Source of the DNA: an uncultured Lachnospiraceae bacterium
Lineage (GTDB): Bacteria > Bacillota > Clostridia > Lachnospirales > Lachnospiraceae
Reading direction: 5' to 3'
Length of the DNA: 64,000 nt
NCBI GenBank assembly: GCA_910580015.1
Contig: CAJTVT010000001.1
Coordinates: forward strand, 1-64,000
Shown here: one piece after another, positions 27,379 through 36,956 of the stretch
Layout: the number at the start of each line of letters is the position of its first letter
Position numbering within the stretch: the stretch's first letter is position 1
Notes under the pieces: model-generated
The model's database searches: none
Seen by the model: only the letters and a program-made list of their open reading frames with translations
Told to the model about the DNA's origin: nothing
Program-made: the position numbers and the translations under genes

Positions 27379-27912
27379 CTAACGCTTCCTCTCGATTTTG
27401 GGTGACTCTTCCACAATTCCTTTCAGATAATGGAAAGTTCCAGATTGAAACAAACTCCCCAAAAGAATCCCTGCCAAAACACATCCTCCTGCCGAACTAA
27501 TTAGAAAAGGAATCACATATGTAAATAATGCAGCTTCTTGATTCCCCATCAAAAGCAGTGCCATAGGATAGCACAGCATTCCTCCAAGGATTCCGGTTCC
27601 CATAATTTCTCCTGCAAAAGCCGTCCACAATTTCTTGGTATTTTGGTATAACAAAGCTCCGAGAACTGCACCTACCATACTTCCCGGAAAGGCCAGCAAA
27701 CTTCCAGTGCCCAAAAGATTTCGCAGCAAAGATGTGGAGAACGCAAACCCCAAAGCATAACCTGGTCCTAAAAATACACCAGAAAGAACATTTAACAAAT
27801 GCTGAATCGGAAAGCATCTGGAAACTCCAACCGGAAAGGAAAAGTTGGACAAACATACACCAAGGGCTGTCATCATCCCCGCCAACGCCAGTTTTCTAAT
27901 ATTTATTCTCAT
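27379..27912 (-). CDS. thiW: ECF transporter S component, ThiW (thiazole uptake)
   Basis: A 177-residue membrane protein with about five to six hydrophobic segments. RKLALAGMMTALGVCLSNFS, PIQHLLNVLSGVFLGPGYAL and LAFPGSMVGAVLGAL match the ThiW family, substrate-binding subunits of energy-coupling factor transporters thought to import the thiazole precursor. It works with a shared EcfA/EcfT module not present here. Its stop is two bases from the thiM start, consistent with thiazole import followed by phosphorylation. Confidence 0.92.
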   Translation of the reverse strand: MRINIRKLALAGMMTALGVCLSNFSFPVGVSRCFPIQHLLNVLSGVFLGPGYALGFAFSTSLLRNLLGTGSLLAFPGSMVGAVLGALLYQNTKKLWTAFAGEIMGTGILGGMLCYPMALLLMGNQEAALFTYVIPFLISSAGGCVLAGILLGSLFQSGTFHYLKGIVEESPKIERKR

Positions 27913-27927
27913 GATTCTCCTCCTTCT

Positions 27928-29232
27928 TTACAATATGTCAATATACTCGCCTGATAATGCCTTGTTCATGCTGCGCACAGCGCAGAATTTTCCACACATG
28001 GAACAAGTATCATCATGCTCAGGTTTTCTGTCATCCCGGATTTTTTTCGCCGTTTCAGGATCCATGGCACATTCCCATTGTGCTTCCCAGTCCAGATTTC
28101 TACGGGCATCCGCCATCCGATCATCCATCTCTTTGGCGCCTCGCACCCCCTTTGCAATATCCGCTGCATGAGCTGCAATCTTGGAAGCCATAATTCCCTG
28201 TTTTACATCCTCCACATTGGGCAACGCCAAGTGCTCGGCTGGAGTCACATAACACAGGAATGCCGCACCATTCTGAGCCGCAATTGCTCCGCCAATTGCT
28301 GAGGTAATGTGATCATACCCTGGCGCAATATCCGTTACAATGGGCCCTAATACATAAAAAGGAGCACCCATGCAGATTGTTTGCTGCATTTTCATATTCG
28401 CAGCAATTTGATCCATAGGCATATGTCCTGGTCCTTCCACCATCACCTGTACATCACGTTCCCAGGCACGCTCTGTCAACTCACCCAAACGCACCAACTC
28501 CTCGATCTGGCACACATCGGAACCATCTGCCAAACATCCTGGACGGCAGGCATCTCCCAGCGAAATAGTCACATCATATTCCCGACAAATTTCAAGAATG
28601 TCATCATAATACTCATAAAATGGATTTTCTTGTCCCGTCATGCACATCCAGGCAAATACAAGAGAGCCTCCCCTGGACACAATGTTCATTTTCCGCTTAT
28701 GCTTTTTTATCTGTTCAATGGTTTTTCTTGTAATCCCGCAATGGAGGGTGACAAAATCCACTCCATCCTCCGCATGAAGACGCACCACATCGATAAAATC
28801 TTTTGCCGTCAGAGTGGCAAGATCTCTTTGATAGTGAATCACAGAATCATAGACTGGAACCGTTCCGATCATGGCGGGACATTCGGATGTAAGTTTTCTG
28901 CGAAATGGAATGGTATCGCCATGGGAAGATAAATCCATAATGGCATGAGCTCCCATATTGACCGCCTCCATGACTTTCTGCATCTCTGTATCATAATCCT
29001 TACAGTCCCTAGACACACCCAAGTTCACATTAATCTTGGTTTTTAACATAGAACCCACACCTTCTGGATCAATGCAGATATGATTCTTATTGGCACAGAT
29101 CACCACCTTCCCCTGTGCCACCAGGGGCATAAGCTCCTTTGCCGTCATCCGTTCTTTTGCTGCCACTTTCTGAAGTTCCTCTGTTGCAATCCCTCTGCGG
29201 GCTGCTTCCATCTGAGTTGCATATTCTCTCAT
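27928..29232 (-). CDS. thiC: Phosphomethylpyrimidine synthase
   Basis: A 434-residue radical-SAM enzyme making HMP-P from aminoimidazole ribotide. It shows [24 protein letters not shown] sequence ([14 protein letters not shown]), [24 protein letters not shown] and the C-terminal cluster motif CSMCGKFCA that binds the 4Fe-4S centre. It is the first gene after the TPP riboswitch and its terminator. The length matches the short, N-terminally compact ThiC of Clostridia. Confidence 0.96.
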   Translation of the reverse strand: MREYATQMEAARRGIATEELQKVAAKERMTAKELMPLVAQGKVVICANKNHICIDPEGVGSMLKTKINVNLGVSRDCKDYDTEMQKVMEAVNMGAHAIMDLSSHGDTIPFRRKLTSECPAMIGTVPVYDSVIHYQRDLATLTAKDFIDVVRLHAEDGVDFVTLHCGITRKTIEQIKKHKRKMNIVSRGGSLVFAWMCMTGQENPFYEYYDDILEICREYDVTISLGDACRPGCLADGSDVCQIEELVRLGELTERAWERDVQVMVEGPGHMPMDQIAANMKMQQTICMGAPFYVLGPIVTDIAPGYDHITSAIGGAIAAQNGAAFLCYVTPAEHLALPNVEDVKQGIMASKIAAHAADIAKGVRGAKEMDDRMADARRNLDWEAQWECAMDPETAKKIRDDRKPEHDDTCSMCGKFCAVRSMNKALSGEYIDIL

Positions 29233-29254
29233 TTTCTACTCCTTTTTCCGGGAC

Positions 29255-29288
29255 CAAAAAAGGAGACGCCGTATTAATAGCGTCTCCT
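29255..29288 (-). terminator. TPP-riboswitch expression-platform terminator
   Basis: GGAGACGC (29261-29269 side) pairs with GCGTCTCC (29280-29288) with a short loop, followed on the minus strand by six T. It lies between the riboswitch aptamer and thiC, as expected for ligand-induced termination. Confidence 0.88.
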
Positions 29289-29307
29289 TCTAAATTCATA
29301 ACCGTTC

Positions 29308-29392
29308 CGCTCCCTACGACAGTATTAACTGACAGGTTCAAAGAGTCAGGTTTTAACCTTCTCAACTGCTATGCAGTCCCTCTGCGTCTATT
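29308..29392 (-). promoter_or_regulatory. TPP riboswitch (THI element)
   Basis: The minus strand contains the conserved aptamer blocks: the GAGAAGGTTAAAACCTGA region, CTTTGAACCTGTCAGTTAA and TACTGTCGTAGGGAGCGG. Positions and order match the THI-box consensus (CTGAGA, ACCTGA, TTGAACCTG, GTAATACTGGCGTAGGGA). It should repress thiC-thiW-thiM-thiE-thiD when TPP is abundant. Confidence 0.97.
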
Positions 29393-29408
29393 TTTAATTT
29401 GCATGTCT

Positions 29409-29437
29409 ATCATATCGGATTTTATCTAGATTGTCAA
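29409..29437 (-). promoter_or_regulatory. SigA promoter of the thiamine operon
   Basis: A consensus TTGACA (29432-29437) and TATGAT (29409-29414) are spaced by exactly 17 bases, placing the start site at about 29402, just ahead of the riboswitch. Confidence 0.85.
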
Positions 29438-29454
29438 TCAGAGATTCACTTAAT

Positions 29455-30234
29455 CTATTCCGCCTGGCTCAAAATCTTTTCGATCTCCGCAATCAACTGT
29501 TCCTTAATGGCAGGCTTCAAAAAATATCCAGCAGGCTTTAGCTTCAGTACAGCCTGAATATTTGCCCGATCATTGATGGCTGTGAGGAATACAACTGGGA
29601 TATCTTTCATCTCCTCATCTGCCCGGATCATTTCCAGGGTCATCCGCCCGTCGCAGACTGGCATCTCATAGTCAAGCAAAATCAAATCGGGCCGCATCTT
29701 TCCAATCGATGTCATCGCCTGTGCGCCAGAGATCGCCAAAGCCACCTCATACTTGTCCTCCAACATAGCTTTCATTGTTCGAAGAGCCGTTCCATTATCG
29801 TCCACCACTAGAATCCGCTTCTTTCCAGAACTTTGCTTTCGCTCCTTTGCCGCTTCTTCCTCCACTTTTGCCCTGTCAAGCCCAAGCCTATTGCAAACTG
29901 CACTCATTATAATTGTATTCTCCACTGGACGGATGAGATTCTCAAACTGAGCTCCCTCGTAATACTTAAAGAATTTACTGCTTTCCTCCAGAGTACCAAT
30001 GGTAAGTACCGGAATCTCCTCATATTGGTCGCTTAACAGAAAAAACATGGAAGTATCGATATCATATGCGCCAATCAGGCTTATCAGTACCAAATCAGGA
30101 TTTACAATTTTTAACATTCCCTCCAAAACCCCTGCATTTTCTGAACAGAGCTGCACATGAAAAAACTGGGCTAAAAATGCATTCATCTCATTCACAACAT
30201 TGTTAAACTTCCCTATCAGTAAAATCTTTTTCAT
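29455..30234 (-). CDS. Response regulator with pseudo-receiver plus receiver domain
   Basis: A 259-residue protein with two CheY-like folds. Residues ~1-115 have the fold pattern (MKKILLIGKFNNVV, DLVLISLIGAYD) but lack the acidic pocket and have no clear phosphoacceptor. Residues ~138-258 form a canonical receiver: ILVVDDNGTA, phosphoacceptor Asp in LILLDYEMPVCDG, Thr in VFLTAIND and Lys in YFLKP. There is no output domain, so it may act as a phosphorelay or protein-interaction module. Start at 30234, after GGAGG with nine-base spacing. It lies 16 bases after the hybrid kinase gene. Confidence 0.9.
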   Translation of the reverse strand: MKKILLIGKFNNVVNEMNAFLAQFFHVQLCSENAGVLEGMLKIVNPDLVLISLIGAYDIDTSMFFLLSDQYEEIPVLTIGTLEESSKFFKYYEGAQFENLIRPVENTIIMSAVCNRLGLDRAKVEEEAAKERKQSSGKKRILVVDDNGTALRTMKAMLEDKYEVALAISGAQAMTSIGKMRPDLILLDYEMPVCDGRMTLEMIRADEEMKDIPVVFLTAINDRANIQAVLKLKPAGYFLKPAIKEQLIAEIEKILSQAE

Positions 30235-30250
30235 TTTTATAATCCTCCAA

Positions 30251-33200
30251 TCACTGATTTCTCTCTTCCATCTGTCCAATCAGCAAATCTGCAAGCCGGG
30301 CTGTCTCTTCCACATCTAAATTTGTCACTGCGTCCGCCAGCTTTAGAATGTTCTGATTCATTTCATCTGAATATTCATATGCCCGCAATTGGCCCACCAA
30401 CTGGTCTGCCTGATCAATATCCATCTGCTGCATACTGATCCGCACCATTTCCACAAGGGCCCGAATCACGGAATCATCGGCCACTTCCTCTTTTACCATG
30501 GTGCCTATGCCAAAAACTCCCTTTAATTTGTCCCTATAACTGCGCCATTCCTCCAAAAATGATGGTGTAATGGACATGATTATCTCTATTCTACCACTTT
30601 TTGCCGCAGATTCCAACATTTTTGCAACACCTGATAAGGGCATGATTCCTACCGTAGCTGCCAGGCTCTTCATGGCATGTACCTGAATGCGGTAAGCGTC
30701 CAACTGCTCTGGCTCTGTTATCTGCCCATACGCCTGTTGCAAGCGTTCCGCAGAAGATTCCAATTGATTATAAAATTCCTTTAAGGTATACTCCAACAGT
30801 TCCAAGTCCGGCAAATGCATCCATGCATACTGCCAGTCTAGACCGTCCACCATAGGCAAATCCTCCAGAAAATGATCTGGTATTCCCGTCTGACAGGCAG
30901 AAGATGCTGAACTCTCTTGACTGGACACTTCCAATAATAGTTCTTGTGGCAGCATAGTTTTTATCATGTTTTCCAGTTTTTCAGGAACAATTGGCTTTGA
31001 CAAGAAATCATCAAATCCCTCGGATAGATATCGTTCTTTTGCTCCAGACACGGCATTTGCTGTCAGAACAATGATCGGTGTGTCCTTACATGGAAAATCC
31101 GAAAATTCTTTGATATGATGAAGTGTTTCTATACCATCCATTTCTGGCATCATATGATCAAGAAAAATCAAATCAAAATGATACTTCTGCACAAGCTCTA
31201 GGCATTCTGGTCCTCCCTCTGCATCTGTCACTTGAATCTGAGTCTCTTTTAACAGATTTCGAAACACTTTGCGGTTTACGGCGTTGTCATCCACCACCAG
31301 CACGCTTGCATCTGGTGCACAAAATTTCGTATTATAATTGTAGTTCTCTGCAATCTGATGCACTCTAGACTCAAAATCACCAATCGGTGTATGATCCACC
31401 ACCTTCTGCTTCAACTCAAAATAAAATTTAGAACCTTTTCCATATACACTTTTCACCTGTAACTTGCTGCCCAAAAGAGCGAGAAGTTGAATGGTGATAT
31501 TCATCCCAAGTCCAGTACCCTCAATATTACGATTTCTATCTTCCTCAATTCGTTCAAACTCTGCCGATAACTTGGGCAAATCCTCCTCTCTGATACCAAT
31601 TCCAGTATCTTCCACCTCAAAATGAAGCACTACTTGCTCACCCTCCATGCGGCAATGAATTCGAAGCCATACCTTACCCTCATGGGTGTATTTCACAGCA
31701 TTGGTCAAGATATTTGTCAATACCTGGCGAATCCGCACATCATCCCCATACAATCGGGAAGGAATCTCATGATCTACCTCCACTTCCAGCTTAATATCTT
31801 TATCCTTCGCCCGCTGTGTAGTCATATTTGCCAAATCATGAATCATACTACTGACATCATATTCCACAGGAACTATCTCCATTTTGCCAGAATCGATTTT
31901 GGAAAAATCCAGAATATCATTGATCAAAGAAAGTAACGTCTGTCCTGCCATATAGATATCCATAGCATAATCTTTCACATTTTGCTCTTTCGATTCCCGC
32001 AAAATCATCTCATCCATACCAAGTACTGCATTGATAGGAGTACGGATCTCATGGGACATGCGCGCAAGAAATTTTCCTTTTGCTTCATTGGCCGCCAAAG
32101 CTTCCTGCCTTGCCTCATCCGCCTCTCTTTTTGCCTGGGCCAATTGAATATTCTGCTGCTCTGCGGCTTTTACTTCTTCCGCCAACAGACGTGCATTCTC
32201 TTCCGCACTCGCCCGATATTCCTTTGAGATCTGCAACGTATGAAGGACTGCCATCATAATACTGAACACTGCCATACTGAACATCCCTGCTGTATTGCCG
32301 TAGCCACGTTCAAAAAATATATTCATAAATAAATTTACAATCTCTCCTGATAATAACACAAGCATTGCTATCACCGAAAGAATCGTCCGATACCCCTTAT
32401 TTCTGTAATCATACTGTACCAGGCTCACAATTGCAACCACACAGATCAAAGCCACCGCAGCAGCAGTAATATTAAGCATTTTTTCTAAGGATCGTATTCC
32501 TAAAATATGTAACGAAATCTGCGCTGCCGCGTTGAACATCATGCCCCATAAGAGCAATGAAAACCTTCGTGGGAACATCATGTGAAGATTTTTTTCAAAA
32601 TACATAGCTAAAAACAATGGTATCAGTAGTACCAAGTATTCTTGTATCTCATAAGCTTCTTGCACATTGTAGAAAATATTGAGGGTATCGGTTCCGATAA
32701 AACAATAAATTCCTGATGACAGCCCTAAAAGCCCCAAAAACACTTCTCCTCTGGCTGGCTGCCTTGTATATCGCCGGATCATTGCAAGCACAAACATGAT
32801 AATTGCCATAAGCGCTATCAGCAAACAACAGCCAATATCCGCAATATTGTTTCCAACCATTCCAATAACTACCATGTCTCGTGATTCAATAATCATTCCA
32901 TCAAGGGTTGCGGCAACATTTGGTGAAAGGGAAGACATCATAATCCACAATTCCCCATCTTGAATTACATTTGGGATATCTACGAAATGATTGCTGCTTT
33001 TCATGGATTTTTCAAATACATTCCCTTCAAAATCATACTTATAGATTTCCTGCCCATCCAAAATCACACGTACCATGGAATTGGTAGTTGAGAAATTCAT
33101 CGTAAGGCCTGCATAGTCCAGTGACAATGTATTTCGAAATATTACGGTGTCACCTGGGTTGCTTCCCCCAGCATAGGGCAATGTTATATTCTCACCATTC

Positions 33201-33433
33201 TCTTCGATCGCCTTGTTCACCAGCGTTTGCATCTGTTTTGGATTTTTCAACTCTGCTGGAGAAACCTCTTTGACGTCCAGAATAGCTTTGACCCATTCCT
33301 CATTATAAAATATTTCTAACTGATCTGGCAGTAACGCTAAATCATCATGACTCTGAAATCTTAGCAGAGCAATCACCATAAAAAAAAGAATAAAAAAAAT
33401 TGAAATTCCGGCTATTTTTCGTAAATTTTTCAT
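30251..33433 (-). CDS. Hybrid histidine kinase (7TM, HisKA, HATPase, REC, Hpt)
   Basis: A ~1060-residue membrane kinase. An N-terminal helix and extracytoplasmic domain (~30-190) are followed by about seven hydrophobic segments (~190-390), giving a 7TM-DISM-like layout. Then a coiled coil, HisKA with the phosphorylated His in MSHEIRTPINAV, an HATPase with DTGIGIREEDL and GTGLGMNI, a receiver with Asp in LIFLDHMMPEMDG, and an Hpt with His in QVHAMKSLAATVG. This is a complete internal phosphorelay; the downstream receiver protein is a likely partner. Start at 33433 after AGGATGG; an ATG four codons upstream is also possible. Confidence 0.93.
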   Translation of the reverse strand: MKNLRKIAGISIFFILFFMVIALLRFQSHDDLALLPDQLEIFYNEEWVKAILDVKEVSPAELKNPKQMQTLVNKAIEENGENITLPYAGGSNPGDTVIFRNTLSLDYAGLTMNFSTTNSMVRVILDGQEIYKYDFEGNVFEKSMKSSNHFVDIPNVIQDGELWIMMSSLSPNVAATLDGMIIESRDMVVIGMVGNNIADIGCCLLIALMAIIMFVLAMIRRYTRQPARGEVFLGLLGLSSGIYCFIGTDTLNIFYNVQEAYEIQEYLVLLIPLFLAMYFEKNLHMMFPRRFSLLLWGMMFNAAAQISLHILGIRSLEKMLNITAAAVALICVVAIVSLVQYDYRNKGYRTILSVIAMLVLLSGEIVNLFMNIFFERGYGNTAGMFSMAVFSIMMAVLHTLQISKEYRASAEENARLLAEEVKAAEQQNIQLAQAKREADEARQEALAANEAKGKFLARMSHEIRTPINAVLGMDEMILRESKEQNVKDYAMDIYMAGQTLLSLINDILDFSKIDSGKMEIVPVEYDVSSMIHDLANMTTQRAKDKDIKLEVEVDHEIPSRLYGDDVRIRQVLTNILTNAVKYTHEGKVWLRIHCRMEGEQVVLHFEVEDTGIGIREEDLPKLSAEFERIEEDRNRNIEGTGLGMNITIQLLALLGSKLQVKSVYGKGSKFYFELKQKVVDHTPIGDFESRVHQIAENYNYNTKFCAPDASVLVVDDNAVNRKVFRNLLKETQIQVTDAEGGPECLELVQKYHFDLIFLDHMMPEMDGIETLHHIKEFSDFPCKDTPIIVLTANAVSGAKERYLSEGFDDFLSKPIVPEKLENMIKTMLPQELLLEVSSQESSASSACQTGIPDHFLEDLPMVDGLDWQYAWMHLPDLELLEYTLKEFYNQLESSAERLQQAYGQITEPEQLDAYRIQVHAMKSLAATVGIMPLSGVAKMLESAAKSGRIEIIMSITPSFLEEWRSYRDKLKGVFGIGTMVKEEVADDSVIRALVEMVRISMQQMDIDQADQLVGQLRAYEYSDEMNQNILKLADAVTNLDVEETARLADLLIGQMEERNQ

Positions 33434-33477
33434 TTTGTAATCCATCCTAATTGTATTTTATCTGAATCATCATTGTT

Positions 33478-34525
33478 CTAATTTATCCCCATTTCAGAAC
33501 ATGCATTCTCCTTGAACACAAAAGAAAACTCTGTAAAATCTTTTGCATTACTCTCACACTGAATCCTGATCTGATGACGCTCCGCAATCTCTTTTGCAAT
33601 CGAAAGGCCCAGACCACTTCCACTTTTATTCTGTTCTGAACGTTCATAATAAAACCTATCAAACACATATGGGAGATCTTCTGGTAAGAACCCTTTGCCG
33701 CAGTCGGAGACAGAGATCACACATTGCTTCTCTCTGCGTTCGGATTTTACGGATACGATTTGATTTGGTGGAGAAAACTTTACTGCATTATCAAGAACAA
33801 TCAAAAACATCTGTCTTAGTCTTCCATAATCCCCACAAAATCGAATATTTCCAGCTCTGCTCTCCCACTGAATAGTTATCTTCTTTTGTTCTGAAACCAT
33901 CTGCATAGAACGCACCGCCTCCTGTAAGATTTCTGCAAGATTCAATTGGACCTTTTCAATCTGGAAATTTGTATTCTGAAGTCTTGAAAGTTCCAGCAAA
34001 TCGTTGACTAAGCGTTGCAGGTGTACCGTTTCAGACAACATCTGTTGAAAATATTCCTGCATTTCATCTGGATCCGTAACTAGCCCTTCTGCAAGAACCT
34101 CCAAAGAACCTTTCAGAACAGTCACTGGTGTCCGCAGTTCATGGGAAATATTTGAAACAAAATCTTGACGCATCTGGTCCAACTTCTCTCTCTCTTTTTC
34201 AACTTTCGACAATTGTACAAACAATTGAACCATATTTTCTGCAAGGAAACCGATCTCATCATTCTGCTTTACTTCTGTACGAGCGGAATAATCTCCTCCC
34301 ATAATTTTTTCTGCTGCTAACCCTATTTTCTTTAATGGACTGATAAAATGACGGACTAACAAAATCGACAAAAGAAAAGCCAGAAGAAGGGCAACTGAAA
34401 TACAAAATATAAGTATCACAATGCCGTCACGCTGTGCACTGCTGATCCCCTCGACTGGACTGTGAAGAAGAAGCGCGGTGACAACCTCTCCCTCTATATC
34501 GTACACTGGAGCCCCCACAGTAATA
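33478..34525 (-). pseudogene. Sensor histidine kinase, 5'-truncated
   Basis: The remaining ~349 residues hold part of an extracytoplasmic sensor (ITVGAPVYDIEGEVV), a membrane helix (IVILIFCISVALLLAFLLSI), HAMP, HisKA with SHELRTPVTVLKG, and HATPase with DNAVKFSPP and GSGLGLSIAKEI. The N-terminal membrane helix and most of the sensor are missing. Upstream of about 34525 the frame runs into the antisense of a Gly-rich gene fragment; an open frame continues to an ATG at 34602 but has no kinase similarity. No response regulator gene adjoins it, unlike the usual RR-HK pair. The catalytic core is intact but membrane topology and expression are probably lost. Confidence 0.8.
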
Positions 34526-34723
34526 GATGGTGTGATATCCCAGCAAGAAGCTGATGACACTCTCAATACCATCAAAGAACGCCAGGCAATATGCGATGGC
34601 ACAGGCTGTGGTCTAGGTTACGGTTCCGGATGTGGTTTCGGTTCTGGAAGAGGCGCAGGTCGTGGATGTGGTGCAGGACTGGGCAGAGGGCGAGGTTCCC
34701 GCAACGGTTCTTGTATCTATTAG
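34526..34723 (+). pseudogene. DUF2680-like secreted protein, 3' fragment
   Basis: The frame reads DGVISQQEADDTLNTIKER and then a Gly/Arg/Cys-rich tail ending NGSCIY before TAG. The ISQQEAD...IKERQA pattern followed by a Gly-rich tail matches the C-terminal part of DUF2680 proteins. The signal peptide and N-terminal part are absent; upstream sequence belongs to the truncated kinase on the other strand. A strong terminator follows at 34752-34796, as expected for the original gene's 3' end. Confidence 0.65.
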
Positions 34724-34751
34724 AACATGTCTGCACATTGCTCTATCTTGT

Positions 34752-34796
34752 AAAACGGGCCTGCCATAGAGAAACCCTCTGTGGCAGGCCCGTTTT
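34752..34796 (+). terminator. Strong, symmetric Rho-independent terminator
   Basis: A 15-bp perfect stem (AAAACGGGCCTGCCA 34752-34766 with 34782-34796) flanked by A and T runs. It serves the DUF2680 remnant on the plus strand and could also stop the chemoreceptor-like gene at 34852-35790 on the minus strand. Confidence 0.88.
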
Positions 34797-34851
34797 TACA
34801 ATTTCTTTACGCTCACAGAAAATCATCTGCAAGACAGCTTACCAATATCTA

Positions 34852-35790
34852 TCATTTTTCATAATCGTCTATGATAGGTGGAATCTGTGCCATCATATTA
34901 TCAATATCCTCAAACATTGCACTTTTGGTGGTTCCCAGTTTACTTGCATAGTTAATATGCTTCATTACCTCCCGATACTGCCCTTTTGTCCTGTCAAAGA
35001 ACCCACACAGAGACTGCAAAGACACCTGAGATTCCTCAATGGCATAAGAAATCTGTGCCTGAACATTTGTAACCTCCTCCGATGCCTCTGTAATCTTGTC
35101 AAACATCTCGTAGGTCTCATCTACCTTCCCAATACTGTCTCCCAACGCTGTCTGAGAAGTATGGATGCTATCATTCAACTGTTCTGTTCCATGTTCCACA
35201 TCACTAACACTGTTATTGACCTCAGCAACCAATTTCTTAATCTCATCCGCTAGTTCCTTTACCTCTGTGGCGACCACTGCAAAACCCTTTCCCCATTCTC
35301 CTGCCCTTGCAGCTTCAATAGACGCATTCAGCGCAAGAATATTGGTCTGATCCGCAATGGACACAATCTTATTGGTACAGCCTTTGATCTTTTTGACACA
35401 CTCCTGAAAATTTGCAAATGTGTCCTCCATCTCAACAAAATGGGACTCTACCTGACGGGAACTGTTTTTCAGATCCTCTACTTCCCTCTGGGCCTGTTCC
35501 ACAGATTGTGCAATCTGAGTCTTCACCTGTGCAAACTGGCTGGAAGCCTCATTGATATTGGCAAAAGATTCTCCAAAATCCTGAAGCTGTTCTTCAAATT
35601 TCTCTGTATCTCCCAGCACATGCTGAAATGAACTATTGATCTGATCCAGCTCCTTTAAGGAAGCCACTTCTTTCTCCACAAGTTCCTTCTTATAACCATC
35701 TAAATTATCTATCACGTATTTTACTGGATACAAGCTTTTCTTCTCACGATTAATTCCAAAGCCCTTTCCATTTATTTTATCAAATATCAT
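34852..35790 (-). CDS. Soluble methyl-accepting chemotaxis-like signalling protein
   Basis: A 312-residue protein with an MCP signalling hairpin but no membrane helix or HAMP. The tip reads [18 protein letters not shown] followed by [15 protein letters not shown]. The N-terminal ~40 residues (starting [12 protein letters not shown]) are not a known sensor. GGGAGG lies six bases before the ATG at 35790. The FIST sensor gene ends 13 bases upstream, so this protein probably relays signals from that sensor to a CheA, or scaffolds it. Possible adaptation sites are not obvious. Confidence 0.9.
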   Translation of the reverse strand: MIFDKINGKGFGINREKKSLYPVKYVIDNLDGYKKELVEKEVASLKELDQINSSFQHVLGDTEKFEEQLQDFGESFANINEASSQFAQVKTQIAQSVEQAQREVEDLKNSSRQVESHFVEMEDTFANFQECVKKIKGCTNKIVSIADQTNILALNASIEAARAGEWGKGFAVVATEVKELADEIKKLVAEVNNSVSDVEHGTEQLNDSIHTSQTALGDSIGKVDETYEMFDKITEASEEVTNVQAQISYAIEESQVSLQSLCGFFDRTKGQYREVMKHINYASKLGTTKSAMFEDIDNMMAQIPPIIDDYEK

Positions 35791-35803
35791 CTCAATCCTC
35801 CCT

Positions 35804-36880
35804 TTACTCAAACACCACACAGGTCATGGACTGGTTTACAAAACGGTTATTGTAATGCTCCCCATATCCAACCAAACCCACATGATTGCCCAGGGTTCCC
35901 ATTTCTTTTAGATACTCCTGCATATAATGATTATCCGTAAACAGCAGATACCGAAACAGGCAATTGACAGAAAATACCGCTGAAATTCTGGAAAAATCTC
36001 TATGTATTGTCTGAACCGTTTCTTTTACTATCGTTCGAAAATCACCCAATTCCAATAACATAAGCACATCAGAATCATTTACTTGCCGAAAACATGCAAG
36101 CGCATTTCCATCCACCTCTTTGATTGAGATAATACAGACATCATCGCCATTAATTTTTCCAAAAGGATTTTTAAATGTCTGTGTTGTAATTTCCTGTTCT
36201 GACACATGAAGAATATCCTGGTATACCCTCTTGGCAGGCATACCATTCAATTCTCCTAATATGTATTTTGCCTTATCCGTCCTTGAGGCAATAAATCGAT
36301 AATTTTGCATCTTATGGTAAATATTCTCTTTATATGCTTTCACTTTACCATTCAAATTCTTAACCAACGCATAAGCTACCGCATTTTCATAGATTTTACC
36401 GTTGGCAGACACTTTCCCCGCATCACCAGTTCCGCCAACCAATCCAATACTTCTCTGCTTTAATACACTATATATGGTGGTCAGAGCGCAGGCATCATTG
36501 CCAGAACAAAAATCAATGCATATGGTATCTCTCTGGGAACCATCCACATTGGCCACGTCTTGTTCCAGACGTGCAATATACTTGACTGGCATAATTGACA
36601 CATCCTCCAGTACATTCGCCACTGCTGCCACGCCTTCAGTGAACGCCACAATGCCTACGCCTTTTTCAACCACCTCCACATCATAACTCATTCCAATACA
36701 TCCAATACTTGGCACTCCAGGATAAAGCGATTCCAGTTTTTTCACATGTTCCTCAAATTGCTCTCCATTTGACATCAAAAGAATCAATTGAGGATTGCTC
36801 AATCCTCGCACTGCCTCCTGTAAATCTCCGCTATGGCTCTTTCCAAAAAACTGTCTCAATACACGTTCCCTCTCTTCCAT
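35804..36880 (-). CDS. FIST domain sensory protein
   Basis: A 358-residue cytoplasmic protein with FIST_N and FIST_C style sequence: [45 protein letters not shown] and, near the end, [20 protein letters not shown] domains are proposed small-molecule (possibly amino-acid) sensors. The [14 protein letters not shown] end matches the family's C-terminal strand. It is directly followed by a soluble MCP-like gene, forming a two-gene sensor/transducer unit. The ribosome site is weak (AAGAGAAAACT). Confidence 0.88.
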   Translation of the reverse strand: MEERERVLRQFFGKSHSGDLQEAVRGLSNPQLILLMSNGEQFEEHVKKLESLYPGVPSIGCIGMSYDVEVVEKGVGIVAFTEGVAAVANVLEDVSIMPVKYIARLEQDVANVDGSQRDTICIDFCSGNDACALTTIYSVLKQRSIGLVGGTGDAGKVSANGKIYENAVAYALVKNLNGKVKAYKENIYHKMQNYRFIASRTDKAKYILGELNGMPAKRVYQDILHVSEQEITTQTFKNPFGKINGDDVCIISIKEVDGNALACFRQVNDSDVLMLLELGDFRTIVKETVQTIHRDFSRISAVFSVNCLFRYLLFTDNHYMQEYLKEMGTLGNHVGLVGYGEHYNNRFVNQSMTCVVFE

Positions 36881-36956
36881 AGTTTTCTCTTATTGATATT
36901 GCAACCACCATATTACTATATTTCTATCATATCTTATCTGAAACGAAAGGTCAATC

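Noticed and set aside
34478..34723. Intact Gly-rich protein gene starting MTTSPSISYTG
   Set aside because: The first part is the antisense of the kinase sensor region; only the portion after ~34526 resembles DUF2680, so it is a 3' fragment.
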